A stretch of 64,000 bases of DNA from Lineus longissimus (lineage: Eukaryota; Nemertea; Pilidiophora; Heteronemertea; Lineidae). The stretch is taken from assembly GCF_910592395.1 (NCBI RefSeq), contig NC_088309.1:15440599-15504598 (forward strand), written 5' to 3'. Positions 54,612 through 64,000 of the stretch are shown here, piece by piece; within the stretch, counting starts at the first letter, position 1, and every line of letters begins with the position of its first letter. Below the pieces are notes generated by a model. The model did no database searches. It was not told where the DNA came from and saw only the letters and a list, made by a program, of their open reading frames with translations. The translations under genes and the position numbers were made by a program.

Positions 54612-56116
54612 CCGTATTTTGCTGCGTATAAGGCGCAACTTTTTGACCCAAGAAAGCCCTAAAATCGGGGGGTGCGCGTTATACCAAGGTGCGTGTTATC
54701 TATGGCCTAGCCCTAGGAAGCCACCAAATGATCACAAGATTTTTTTCCATCAACTCATTTCTTTTGACGGCTTTTTTTTTTTTTTTTTTTTTTTTTTTCA
54801 AGGAGCCTCATGGCCTAGTGGTTTACACTGCTGGCCACCACGCAATAGGGCCCGGGTTCGATCCCGGGAAGAACCCATGATCGTATGTCTGGATGAACCG
54901 GCGTGGCTTTCAAGGAACTAAAATTCCTGGCTCTTCACAGTCCTTCGAATGAGACTCAAAACCGAGGTTCCTTGTACCTGGTGTCTATGCCAGGGCAAGC
55001 TAAGACCCAACCAAGTGAGAAACATGAGTAGCTTGCGTGGACTCTATCTCTCTCGCCAAAGTCGGACCACTAAGCCAATAATCCCAATTGGCGCCTAACC
55101 GTAGTGGCACGCAGGATACGCTCATCCCGCCTTGGAGGAGGATTACTCCTAGGAGAATGACCCCTCCAAGTGCAGAGCGAACGCTGAAGAAGAAGAAGAA
55201 GAAGACGGCTTTTTTGGCTCGCAACCAAGTCGGCGCATTTTTATATTTTTGCACGAAAGAAAAATCGGGAATATCGATGCACTTTGCATAGTTCACCGAT
55301 GCTAACTCGCCTGTTCTGTACCCAATACATATTAGTATCCTCATTATCATTTCAGTTACTTCTATAAATGTTTTTGAGGGTCCTTAGCGGCAATATTCAG
55401 AGCGTAGATGCGAGATAAATCCAAATCGATAAATCAGCTGATTGTGTGCCGCCATGATTTAACATCAAAGCGAGGCTTTGTTTGGTCTATTGTCCTTGAT
55501 TGATGCAAAGTACCGTTTAATTACCTACCATAAACAAGGCATTGTTAAGGTGCTAATTGTCTATTGTGAATAATGGGATACTGTTTATGTGCTATTATGT
55601 GCTGATTAAACATCCATAACTTTATGTTTGGAAAATTTGACTTCTCTATTCTGTCGACCTATGATACAGCCCCCATACCACCAACCACGTGTCAACACAC
55701 GAAATTGTAGTTGAGCACAACACAGTTTTTCTCTCAATGAGAAAAGCTTTATCGGTTATATCCAGTACGAGCAAGACTACCGCTGTAGTGAGATAAGAAA
55801 GAGGAACGCAGTACAAATGTATCGGCTTTATTAGCAACTAGTATACAAGTATGTGATGCAGGGTCGGAGGTGTGTATGACCACTTTCCCTCTTCATTGTT
55901 ACAACAGTCCTTTTCAACTAAAAAAGAAATAGGAAGTTCAATTTAAAAACCGGCAAAAATTGTTTATGGCCAGGTATACCCGGTACATTGTGTATACCTG
56001 TAGTATGTAAAATGTACTGCGTGTTATACGTAGGTGCGCCTTATGTCTGGATTTTGTCTACGGACTCAATGGGTGCGCTTTATACCCCAGTGCGTTTTAT
56101 ACGCAGCAAAATACGG
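54612..56116. mobile_element. TIR transposon flanked by TA, host of a nested SINE
   Basis: CCGTATTTTGCTGCGTATAA at the left and its complement at the right, flanked by TA (54610-54611, 56117-56118). The arms repeat GCGC..TTATA/TATAAGGCGC motifs. No transposase is seen. A SINE occupies 54799-55203, and 55705-55790 resembles the foldback at 26.3-26.8 kb. Confidence 0.82.
54799..55203 (+). mobile_element. tRNA-derived SINE
   Basis: The head carries perfect RNA polymerase III boxes: A box TGGCCTAGTGG (54811-54821) and B box GGTTCGATCCC (54855-54865), 33 bp apart as in tRNA genes. A ~330-bp unrelated body ends in (GAA)n. The direct repeat GACGGCTTTTTT flanks it (54766-54777 and 55204-55214), the left one expanded into a long T run. 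Not a functional tRNA gene, since the body continues past the tRNA part. Confidence 0.88.
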
Positions 56117-56280
56117 TACACAAGTCCAGAAACTGTGAAAAGATTGAATAGAATCCGATATGCACCAAAAAAACACATGCCCTGTCTTGACCGAAGTATT
56201 TCGGCAAACCAAGATGAGCTGTGCGTAGAAAAATTGCCCATGGCAGAAATATTGTCTAAGTTTTTGGACCCATACAAATA

Positions 56281-57005
56281 CAGTAGAACCTCCCTCAGCG
56301 GACACCTCTGCCAGGCGGACACCTCTACATTCCGAATTGCGGACAGGGCGATAGCCAATTTTTGGTCCAATTCCCTCCCAATAACGGACAGTAGGCAAAA
56401 ACAATGGTTTCCTGCGTGCGCTTGGAGAGTCAAGTAGGCCCGACAGGTGTGATATTTGCGTAATTAATCAACGTAATTACCCCATGGCATTGTGTTTTTG
56501 TATCCTAATTAAGCCGCGGCATTTGTTTACTCATCTTTTCAACTAATCACATAGGCCTATTGCATGTATTGTGTCAACGGACACTCATAAATCCACACGG
56601 TTTTGTCAGTGTTGCGGTGAATATGCGTAAGTAGAGAAATTAGAAAAAAATAATTATTAATCAAAGGTGGCTGATGGACAGAAATTATGGGTTTTTTTCA
56701 CACATTATGACATGTCGAGGAGATTTCGCAATACAAGGGGCACCTTTTACTAGAGAGATTATTCACGCTCTAAGTTCCAAAGTAGCTCACGTCATTCAAC
56801 GCAACATCACAAGCAAATACCGATCAGCCAACAGGTTTAAAGTTTCTACGCTAGATGTCGACACAGAGAAAACCAAGACCTGCAAGGCGGGAACTTAAAA
56901 TCCACCTATCGGACGATTTGGCATAACCTCTCTAGTGCGGACACCTCTCTATTGCGGACACCTTGGCCCAGTCCCATGGGTGTCCACAATAGAGAGGTTG
57001 TACTG
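56281..57005. mobile_element. pogo/Tigger-like TIR element
   Basis: CAGTAGAACCTC at the left and GAGGTTGTACTG at the right, flanked by TA. Subterminal GCGGACACCTCT motifs repeat at both ends, as in Tigger-type elements. 725 bp, no intact transposase; the frame at 56674-56898 is unrecognised. Confidence 0.75.
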
Positions 57006-57009
57006 TACC

Positions 57010-57646
57010 ATGTACTCGGGTACAAATATTCTCCAGAAGCTGGACGTGACGCCACTTCAGACGGTGATGCTGATCTGTGTCCACAAAATTTCCTGGAGGT
57101 AGAAATATGGCAGGTCTCTGAATGAGGAAGTGCGCTGGTGTCAGTACTTCTAACCCTCTTGGTCAGCATTGCTCCAAAAATAAGCCACATCAGAACGTGT
57201 GAACAGAGGCTCATACATCCTCAGCCTGTAGTCTGGGAGTTTTGCCATCATTTGCGTCATCAGCTTTGCATGTCGCTTGCACCTCCAATGCAAGCTCTAA
57301 GTACCTTCTCTACGAGGGTACGGGCTCTGCAAATTCAGAACTCTTCTCTAATCTTGGCGAGTACGTGGTCCTGACCAGCATGACCAACAGCATCATGGAA
57401 CTAATGAACCAGCACTTCTGCTACGTGATTATGGCTAGGCAGTATTATCGAAAATTTACTGTCAAAGGACATCACTGCTCTTGCCAATCTTCCTCCAACA
57501 GGTAACACCCCATTGACCAACACAGGGTTCAATCGATGCAAATGACTTTTTGCTTTGACTCTTTCTGTCTGTTGGATGCTGTCAATTTCTTCAGCAAACA
57601 CAGCTGCCTGCACCAACTTTACAACCCTGAGTTTTGCTTCAACCAT
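57010..57646 (-). pseudogene. BEL/Pao integrase remnant
   Basis: SHLHRLNPVLVNGVLPVGGR marks the zinc-binding N-terminal region and MAKLPDYRLRMYEPL the start of the core; LTPAHFLIQRP marks the C-terminal part. The catalytic core between the last two is missing, so it cannot be active. Confidence 0.75.
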
Positions 57647-58940
57647 TCCTGGACCGTGATTTCTGGACTAACTAAAGACTTGTCTCTCAGATATCTGCAG
57701 AACTTTGTCAGAATCACTACAGCTCTCAGCAATCTGGTGCATGATGAGTACCTCTGCAGAATATTCTCGACTGACTGTGCTGCTGTATCAACCGTTCCAA
57801 TAAACGTCTCTTCCTTGATCTCCGAATCATCGCCAGGTAACTGACACGGTACAGCGGCAATCTGGCCAGCGATCTTCCATTTTCTAGAGAAAGTCTGGCC
57901 CATAAAACCATTGTTTCGACTCCAAGAACGTCTCTACTGGTTCCCTTCGACACCATGTCTGCAGGTATCAATACTCCGGGTATATGCCTTCACTGCCTTG
58001 GCGTCGTCGAGTCCCGTATTTCACCGACACAATTGGCCACATATGTCTTGAAGCGCCTATTCTCACTCTGCACGTACTGAAGTGTGATCTTTGATGCGGT
58101 CAGTCCTTCCTTCCGCTACCAGAGCAATTAAGCCCAATGATAGCACAATCGCAACCGCGACCGTAGCCAATGAACACAACAAGTCATCTACATAGAACCT
58201 CCGGTGAACAGCTTCAGAAACTCTACTGTCTTACTTGGCACCGTGATCACTTGCACACTCTTTCAATCCAAAGATCCACGCACTCGGGCTATCTGCCATG
58301 TCAAAAATGTGCCTGGTCATCTGGCATATAACAGGTTTGACCTCAAGCCCATCTCGTGACCACAGAAATCTCGAAGCTTGGCAATCTTCTTCACGAACCT
58401 TGAATCGAGCTCACAATTCAAGGAAGTGCCTTGATACTCTGCTGCTGCATCAAAGACTACTTTTTATCGACCAGGTTTGTTGATATTTTGCACTCCATGA
58501 TGAACCAAATACCAGGTTTTGTCATGGAATGCTGCTGCTTCCTCTGCGGTGAGAACCCTTGCATAACCTTCCTTAAAATTGGGGTCCATCGATTCCCTGT
58601 ACATTGCTGCATACTCTGGATCCCTGTCAAACCACCTCTTTAGGCCAACTAATCTTTTCTCTGCCAACATTCGGTTGTTCGGGAGTACTGGGTGGTTGCT
58701 CTTCTACAAGAGACCAATCTCATAATGACCATCATCGGTCTGACATGTACCACTTTCTAGCAGGGCTAATGAACGACGATCTTCAATTGACATCATCTTT
58801 GTTTCCGTATTTTCGAATCCATGCTTCTCGACTTCCAATAACTTCGCCACAGCCTTTGTGAGGTCAACATCTTGAGCTTCACCCTGTACTCCTAACTCCT
58901 TCGCCTGACTCATCCCGACATAACTGACGTTCATTCCTGG
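57619..58940 (-). pseudogene. BEL/Pao reverse transcriptase-RNase H remnant
   Basis: The YVDD box is encoded at 58183-58194. Upstream are SIEDRRSLALLES and WYLVHHGVQ, typical of the finger region; downstream PADMVSKGT marks the RNase H end. Split over several frames with stops. Confidence 0.8.
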
Positions 58941-59114
58941 CGATACCAGCTCATTGGTGGGTCTTGCAACATACCATCCCAGGGGGTCCTCACCGCATAA
59001 GGTTGGTTATGAGGTTCTTCACCATAGCGACCTTCCAACACAGCATGAGCTGTAGGTCTGAGTCAAAATCAGCCGTTGTCGAAAATTCAATCAATTGCAG
59101 GTGATCCCATGCAC

Positions 59115-60330
59115 TCAGTCGACAGACTCTGGATGATACTTGTTGTCTATGTGAAGGTCTGCAATGATGTAGGCCTTATTTACAGGTATTACTGCCTGGT
59201 CAGCTCCAACTGGCTGCAGGCTACAACTACAGACCGAGACAGCCTGATGTTGTCCTCGAGCTAGAACAGTGTTAAACATGATCGTCTCCTTCCTCCTGGC
59301 CAACTTCAAACCATCCGCTAACTCCCTTGTAATCAGCGTTGTGCTAGACCTAGTGTCTAGCAGACCACGTGTTGTGAAAGATCATTCGTTTCCGCAATTA
59401 CACGCACAGACACCACCTTCAGCAACATTGCATCTTTTCCCTGTTTTGATGCTACCACCAACCCAAGTGTTTGACTGTGGGTCTTGGTTTGACCTGAACG
59501 ATCCTGCCTGCTGGTTGGCCGAGCTGCTCCATCAGCTCCCTATGTTAGATGTCCGGTGGATTCACCTGGGCCTGACCTGATGCACCATGACTTGGTGTAT
59601 GGAGGAGTGAATGGTGATCACCACCACAACTTGTACAAGGCCTTTTCTTTCTGCAGTCTTTAACCTTATGCCTGCTGAGGCAGCCATAGCACAGCATATT
59701 GTTCCTGGCAAATCTCCTCCCGGCTGCGGGTTCCTCCTTCTCAAACTTTTGACAATGGATAATCAGATGTTCCTGGCTGCCAAATTTGCACTGCGGCTTC
59801 CCGCCCCCTGGTTTTTCACCCTTCTGCATGTCTTCACTTGCTGCCTGAATAGAAAAGGTGGTAACTTTTACCTATGGTGGGAATGCTGCTGTTGTCCTGT
59901 CTTTCTTCGCAGCAGTTGATGGTTGCGCTGCTGCAACCACTGACTTGACTTCAAAGACCACATGGTTCATCATCTTAGCTTGATTCTTCACATACTCAAC
60001 CAAATCCTTCAATCGCGGAAACTTATCCTCCTCTTCCATTTGTGACACCATCTTCGCCAATCGCGTCTGGACTGCCGGTGGCAATCGCTCAAATATTGCC
60101 TTCAAGGCGGTTTGAGCCTTTCTAAGTAGGTCGATGTCTGACAGAGTCTCGTGGACAGCGTTCAAGTGGTCGAAATATTCAAGCAATCCCTTTGGATTAT
60201 TAAGGCGGATCCTCTTCGCAAACAAGATTTTCCCCAAACATGACTTAACAATCTGATAGGGTCGACCGAACCTGTCCTTCAGTACATCCAAGGCGTTGGT
60301 GTAGCCATCCCTTGAACCATCAAGGTGCAT
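59115..60330 (-). pseudogene. BEL/Pao gag and protease-region remnant
   Basis: 59872-60330 is the gag helical domain (YTNALDVLKDRFGRPYQIVK). 59545-59829 holds the Cys/His knuckles (LCYGCLSRHKVKDC, CTSCGGDHHSLLH) in another frame, so a frameshift separates them. 59115-59309 lies where the aspartic protease should be but shows no clear active site. Confidence 0.8.
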
Positions 60331-60960
60331 GATTGCCTGTGGGCGTTACCAGTTGTCAACATCAGCAGCTGGGAAAGCTTAAAGCTATCGGTAAAGTGTT
60401 TGCATCCAACCCGGAGGTCAAACAATCAACAAAATTTCATATACTCGGCCGGAGTTCCATCAAACGACATAGGTGGTGGTGTAGGTAACTCTGTTTGGAC
60501 CGCTAATTTCTCCAGCACCAATGCTAAACTTAGCTCATTAGACAAAGCCTGGTCTCTCCCCCATCAGGCACAATTCGGGACTCTTGAATCATCCCTCCAT
60601 GGGGTGATGCACATAGGTCTGCAGCTGGATCTGCCACTGTCTGGGGCCTTTGGCTCACGGCCCTGCCCTCTCGTGGATTTGGCTCAAACCAGGCTCACAG
60701 GGCATTTGGCGCATCCCATAGCCTGCTTTAAATCCGTTGGCATGGGTTTCTCCTTTCAATTGCTGGATACCATTGCAGTATTCTTGACCACAATCATCAA
60801 TGCACTCAGACTGGTTAGGGATACTGCATGTTGGGTTTGGTTCCCTCACAAGTCCCTGGCAAGTCAACTGGTTTATAGGCATTCTCCTGAAAATGTCTAA
60901 CATCACCATCCATGTGAGTGCTAACACGAACTTGTGGCACCATCTTTACTGTTCCGAATA

Positions 60961-62340
60961 ACTGACTGGTGGGCCTACCTAACTCAGGTAAACTACTAAC
61001 TAGTCCCTGTCCCAGGTGTCGATGACATCGCCAATATGGTGACAAAACACAGAAATGAAAATGCAACGGGTTTTCATAAAAGTTGGAATTAAGGCGCAGG
61101 CATAGGCGATACTTTCCATGACCAAGTCGTTGTTATCGTCGTTAAAGTAAACTCTGAGTGGATGACTCCATCACGGGCACGAAGGGACTGCAGTCTTTTT
61201 GAGATGGTAGTGTAGTGATTTGGTAGGTTCGATTCCTACAGCTTGTTGTTTTAAATGGTGGTGTAATGTCTCGGGTTTATGATTAAATGAGGTTCAAGGT
61301 AGATTTGCCTTCATTAACATATGCAAAGTAGGGTCAAAGTTCAGCCTAGAGATTGTGGTGTGGGGTTTTGGTCAATATCGTTTGTTGACAATTTCTCTGT
61401 TGGATATACCTCTTCTTTCCTCTATTCTGCAAATAGAAATTCCAGAAGAAATTGGGAGATTTCTCCGGCGAGAATGAACATGCCTCCTTCTCCCCAGACA
61501 CGTTGTTGGAGCTGCTCGCGATTTTGGCAAATCCGGAAAAAAACATTTTTAGGGAGGTTTAATCATTTGCATAATGTATGAACTTCAGAGTGCCGCCACT
61601 TGGAGCGCAGCTATTGCTGCCTTGTAGATCCCAAAAGGGATATTGGGAAATGAGCATTCCTTCTTCCATTCCGACTGAGTACCTGTTTTTGTTACAACCA
61701 CTTTCGCGGCAACAACCATGACAACAGGAGTGGCGGGTCCTGCATTTCTGTGTTTCGTTCCTGCGTTTCTGTGTTTCTTATTTTACAACTTCCCTTAGTA
61801 GCAGACGAACATATTTCATTTTCAGCTTCCTCTATTTTTAAAGGTAGGATGGCACGAACACACAGCGTGGTTCTTTCAGGTGAAAATAAATATTTTTTCA
61901 GTATGTCTTTAACCAGGCATACTTCAGCATCACAGCGGGAACTTTTCTTTCCAATTTTTTCCCCGTTTGCATGATCTGGTGATATCAAAGGTGGCGCCAC
62001 CTAATGGTTTCGTATCACATTAAATCCATTCAAATTGCTCTAAAATGCATCGCTGGGTCTCTACTCTCCACGAACCTAAAAATGTGTAGGGTGTGGCAGT
62101 TATGACAAATACCTCGCCCACACATTATGCAAATTACCTTCAATCTGCCAGGCGAGTCTGGCGATAGTTGCATGATAGCCAATTCCTGTTGTTTCACTTC
62201 AAGTCAAATTTTTTCAATGAAAAGCCTCAACACCCATATGTTTATTTTATTGAAGAATTCCGCTGACTATCACATAGTTGTATCTTTATGAAGAAAGAAA
62301 TATTATTTCACTAATCTAGTTGAGGTAAACTGGGGGCTGA
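60961..62340. other. no recognised gene
   Basis: Any upstream LTR of the BEL/Pao element should be here, but I could not delimit one. 61226-61236 has a B-box-like GGTTCGATTCC without a properly spaced A box. Confidence 0.4.
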
Positions 62341-62344
62341 GACC

Positions 62345-62655
62345 CGCACCACACCAAAGAGTAAATCTCAAAATTGAACCCATGACCGAAGCCCTGCAAC
62401 ACCTGATTGAGGAGTAAATATTGAGAATGATTCAATGACCAAAGGACTACAGCACCCCATTGAGTAGTAACTACCAAGAATCGAACTCATGACCAACTTA
62501 CTGCACCACCACAGAGGAGTGAATCTCAAATATCAAGAATCAAACCTATGGCCAACACACTACACAACCCCATTGAGGAGTGACTATAAAGAATTGAACC
62601 TAAGACCTACACACTACAGCATCACATTGAGGGGTAAATCTAAATAATTGCACCT
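62345..62655 (+). repeat. degenerate ~58-bp tandem repeat
   Basis: Five or so units of the form ATTGAGGAGTAA.T..AAGAAT.GAACC.ATGACC.A....CTACA.CACCCC. The GAATCGAAC part resembles a reverse B box, so the unit may derive from a tRNA-like sequence. Confidence 0.6.
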
Positions 62656-62769
62656 ATATCATCCACAATATGGAGGTATTCTGTTGCCATGTTAGCCCCA
62701 AGTTTATTTTAGGAACAAAAACTTGCAGGGTCCAAAATAATGGCCGCTCCCCCATTTTGCTTGTTGCGT

Positions 62770-63213
62770 GAGACAAGACCACTAATGAATATTCATAGGT
62801 TGGAGGGTCGAGGCCTATCAATTAGACGAGTGCATGTTTTTTACTCTCAAGTACATATTTGGAGAGGTATTGAAAAAATATTTGCTGTGGCAAGTCTACA
62901 GATATAAAGAAATTATTTGATGAAAAAATTAATTTCGAATTTTGCTAATTGGGTAATAGGGGGCGTGTTTTGAGTTTTTTTCTGCCAGTTGGCTGAAAAC
63001 AGTGGAAATATCAAAGTCTGTCTAATTTGTCGATTATAAAAAAATTTCCGTGGTCAATCACCAATTTCCATCGCACCAGTTACTCACAAGACTAACCCGT
63101 ATATCATATCCGAATTTCAGTTTCACTACTTGACGCATTCTTTGATGCGTCGCGGTCAAACATTGACAATTTAACTGCTAAAAGGCTTAAAAAATCAATT
63201 GTGGTCTTGTCTC
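62770..63213 (+). mobile_element. TIR element (GAGACAAGACCAC family), copy 3
   Basis: Left end GAGACAAGACCAC, right end GTGGTCTTGTCTC, perfectly inverted. GCGT flanks both ends (62766-62769, 63214-63217), a possible 4-bp target duplication. More diverged from copies 1 and 2 than they are from each other. Confidence 0.85.
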
Positions 63214-63359
63214 GCGTTGCATTAAGTCCAGTAAGCCATTATGAAATTGTGCCCTGCTAACCGAAGATGACAAACAACTCGCTCTGCAGTAACAGTTTGG
63301 AATGTGAAATCCTAGATGACTGCAGTGTGGCCTTACTGGATAAAGGGTCAGGTCAAATT

Positions 63360-64000
63360 ATTATTATTAAAACCATTTATTTAGTGCTTAACATCAATAA
63401 AAACTTCTAAGCACTCTACAATATATCAAAACATGCATGCATTCAATAAGACAATACACAATATGATTATAAAATTGGGTATTATCATGTAAAAGAACAT
63501 TTGTTATAAACATGTAAATACTTAAAAATATTTCTTAAAAATAAAGATTTTCAGTGCAATTTAAAACTAGCCATGGTCGTTTTGTCCCTCACAGTATTTG
63601 GAAGCCGAATACACAGTTTTGGTCCCGCCACAGAAAATGCTAAAAGAACCGATCACTCAGCGTGTGCACACCTTCTTACAAAGACCTTTTGCACTAGATC
63701 TTAGAGAGCGAGTGGGCAAGTATAGCTCGGGGCAGTTTGTAAGGTAGCGTGGTGCGACATCTAGAAAACATTTGAAGACCACGAGTCAAATTTTGTACTA
63801 AAACCATGCCTTCTGAGGAAGCCAATAGAGTGAACAAAGTAGCGGAGTGACATGCTCTCTTCTGGGCATTCTGGTATGTATATCCCTGCTCTACAGAGAT
63901 GGGATCACAAGAGCTGAGTCAGATTTACATTAGAAGTATCACTAATTAGTGACATTTTATGCTCCGACAGAGGGGTCAAGACTGATTCCAAAATTTCTCT
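63360..64000. repeat. probable dispersed repeat (TTATTATTATTAAAAC... type)
   Basis: (TTA)n followed by CCATTTATTTAGTGCTTAACA..AAGCACTCTACA resembles a repeat end common in marine invertebrate genomes. The rest to the window edge has no recognised gene. Confidence 0.35.

Larger units (their letters stand above)
57010..60960 (-). mobile_element. decayed BEL/Pao LTR retroelement
   Basis: The order along the minus strand is gag, protease region, reverse transcriptase, RNase H and integrase, as expected for BEL/Pao. Frames are broken in many places and the integrase core is deleted. No LTR pair found. The pogo-like element abuts its downstream end. Confidence 0.85.

Noticed and set aside
56121-56278. 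Continuation of the BEL/Pao integrase beyond the pogo-like element
   Set aside because: The minus-strand frame shows none of the conserved C-terminal integrase residues, so the flank appears unrelated.
61206-61240. Possible tRNA gene or primer-binding site (GGTAGGTTCGATTCCTAC)
   Set aside because: A T-arm-like sequence is present but the A-box-like motif is too close for a tRNA, and no CCA-adjacent 18-mer next to an LTR end was found.

Overview
The window looks like nuclear DNA from a marine invertebrate. Genes are split by GT-AG introns (one GC-AG), the DNA is AT-rich, and most of it is transposons, tandem arrays and a dispersed repeat that begins or ends with 'GTGAGCACAATGGCC'. The many TAGGCCTAG palindromes and the BEL/Pao, Harbinger and tRNA-SINE mix suggest a deuterostome such as an echinoderm, hemichordate or cephalochordate. 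A mollusc cannot be excluded from sequence alone. I see no bacterial operon, CRISPR array or rRNA gene.

1-5.4 kb: three ~1 kb copies of one terminal-inverted-repeat (TIR) element, each with its own 9-bp target duplication, followed by a foldback element with a TTACGA hexamer and a copy of the GTGAGC repeat.

5.4-28.4 kb: the most striking object. A 22.9 kb segment with matching ends (GGGATCACGTCC...) interrupts one GTGAGC repeat copy. It is flanked by TTA on both sides, and the two flanks rejoin base for base with an intact copy. Inside are (a) a many-exon plus-strand gene whose first coding block resembles a PWWP fold and whose last exon resembles a BEN domain; (b) an antisense two-exon DDE-type transposase in a BEN-gene intron; (c) a complete Harbinger transposon with transposase and Myb/SANT partner, nested in the BEN gene's first intron; (d) a five-fold tandem exon duplication; and (e) tandem duplications, foldbacks and later insertions in the right third.

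28.4-37 kb: a palindromic element built from AAAC..GTTT mini-palindromes, a conserved terminal exon, a higher-order satellite, an AACACT array, and three spliced exons ending a gypsy-type integrase-like gene.

37-52 kb: a probable host gene on the minus strand, the C22orf39 homologue (twin CX9C protein). Its introns are filled with GTGAGC repeats, a TIR element present three times in the window, an 84-bp tandem array, a candidate plus-strand first exon at 43.37 kb and an unrelated minus-strand 3' exon at 45.2 kb.

54.6-64 kb: a TA-flanked transposon carrying a nested tRNA-derived SINE, a pogo/Tigger-like TIR element, a decayed BEL/Pao retroelement on the minus strand, and further repeats.

The GTGAGC repeats recurrently carry nuclear-receptor half-site clusters: eight perfect AGGTCA direct repeats with 3-bp spacing lie in this window.
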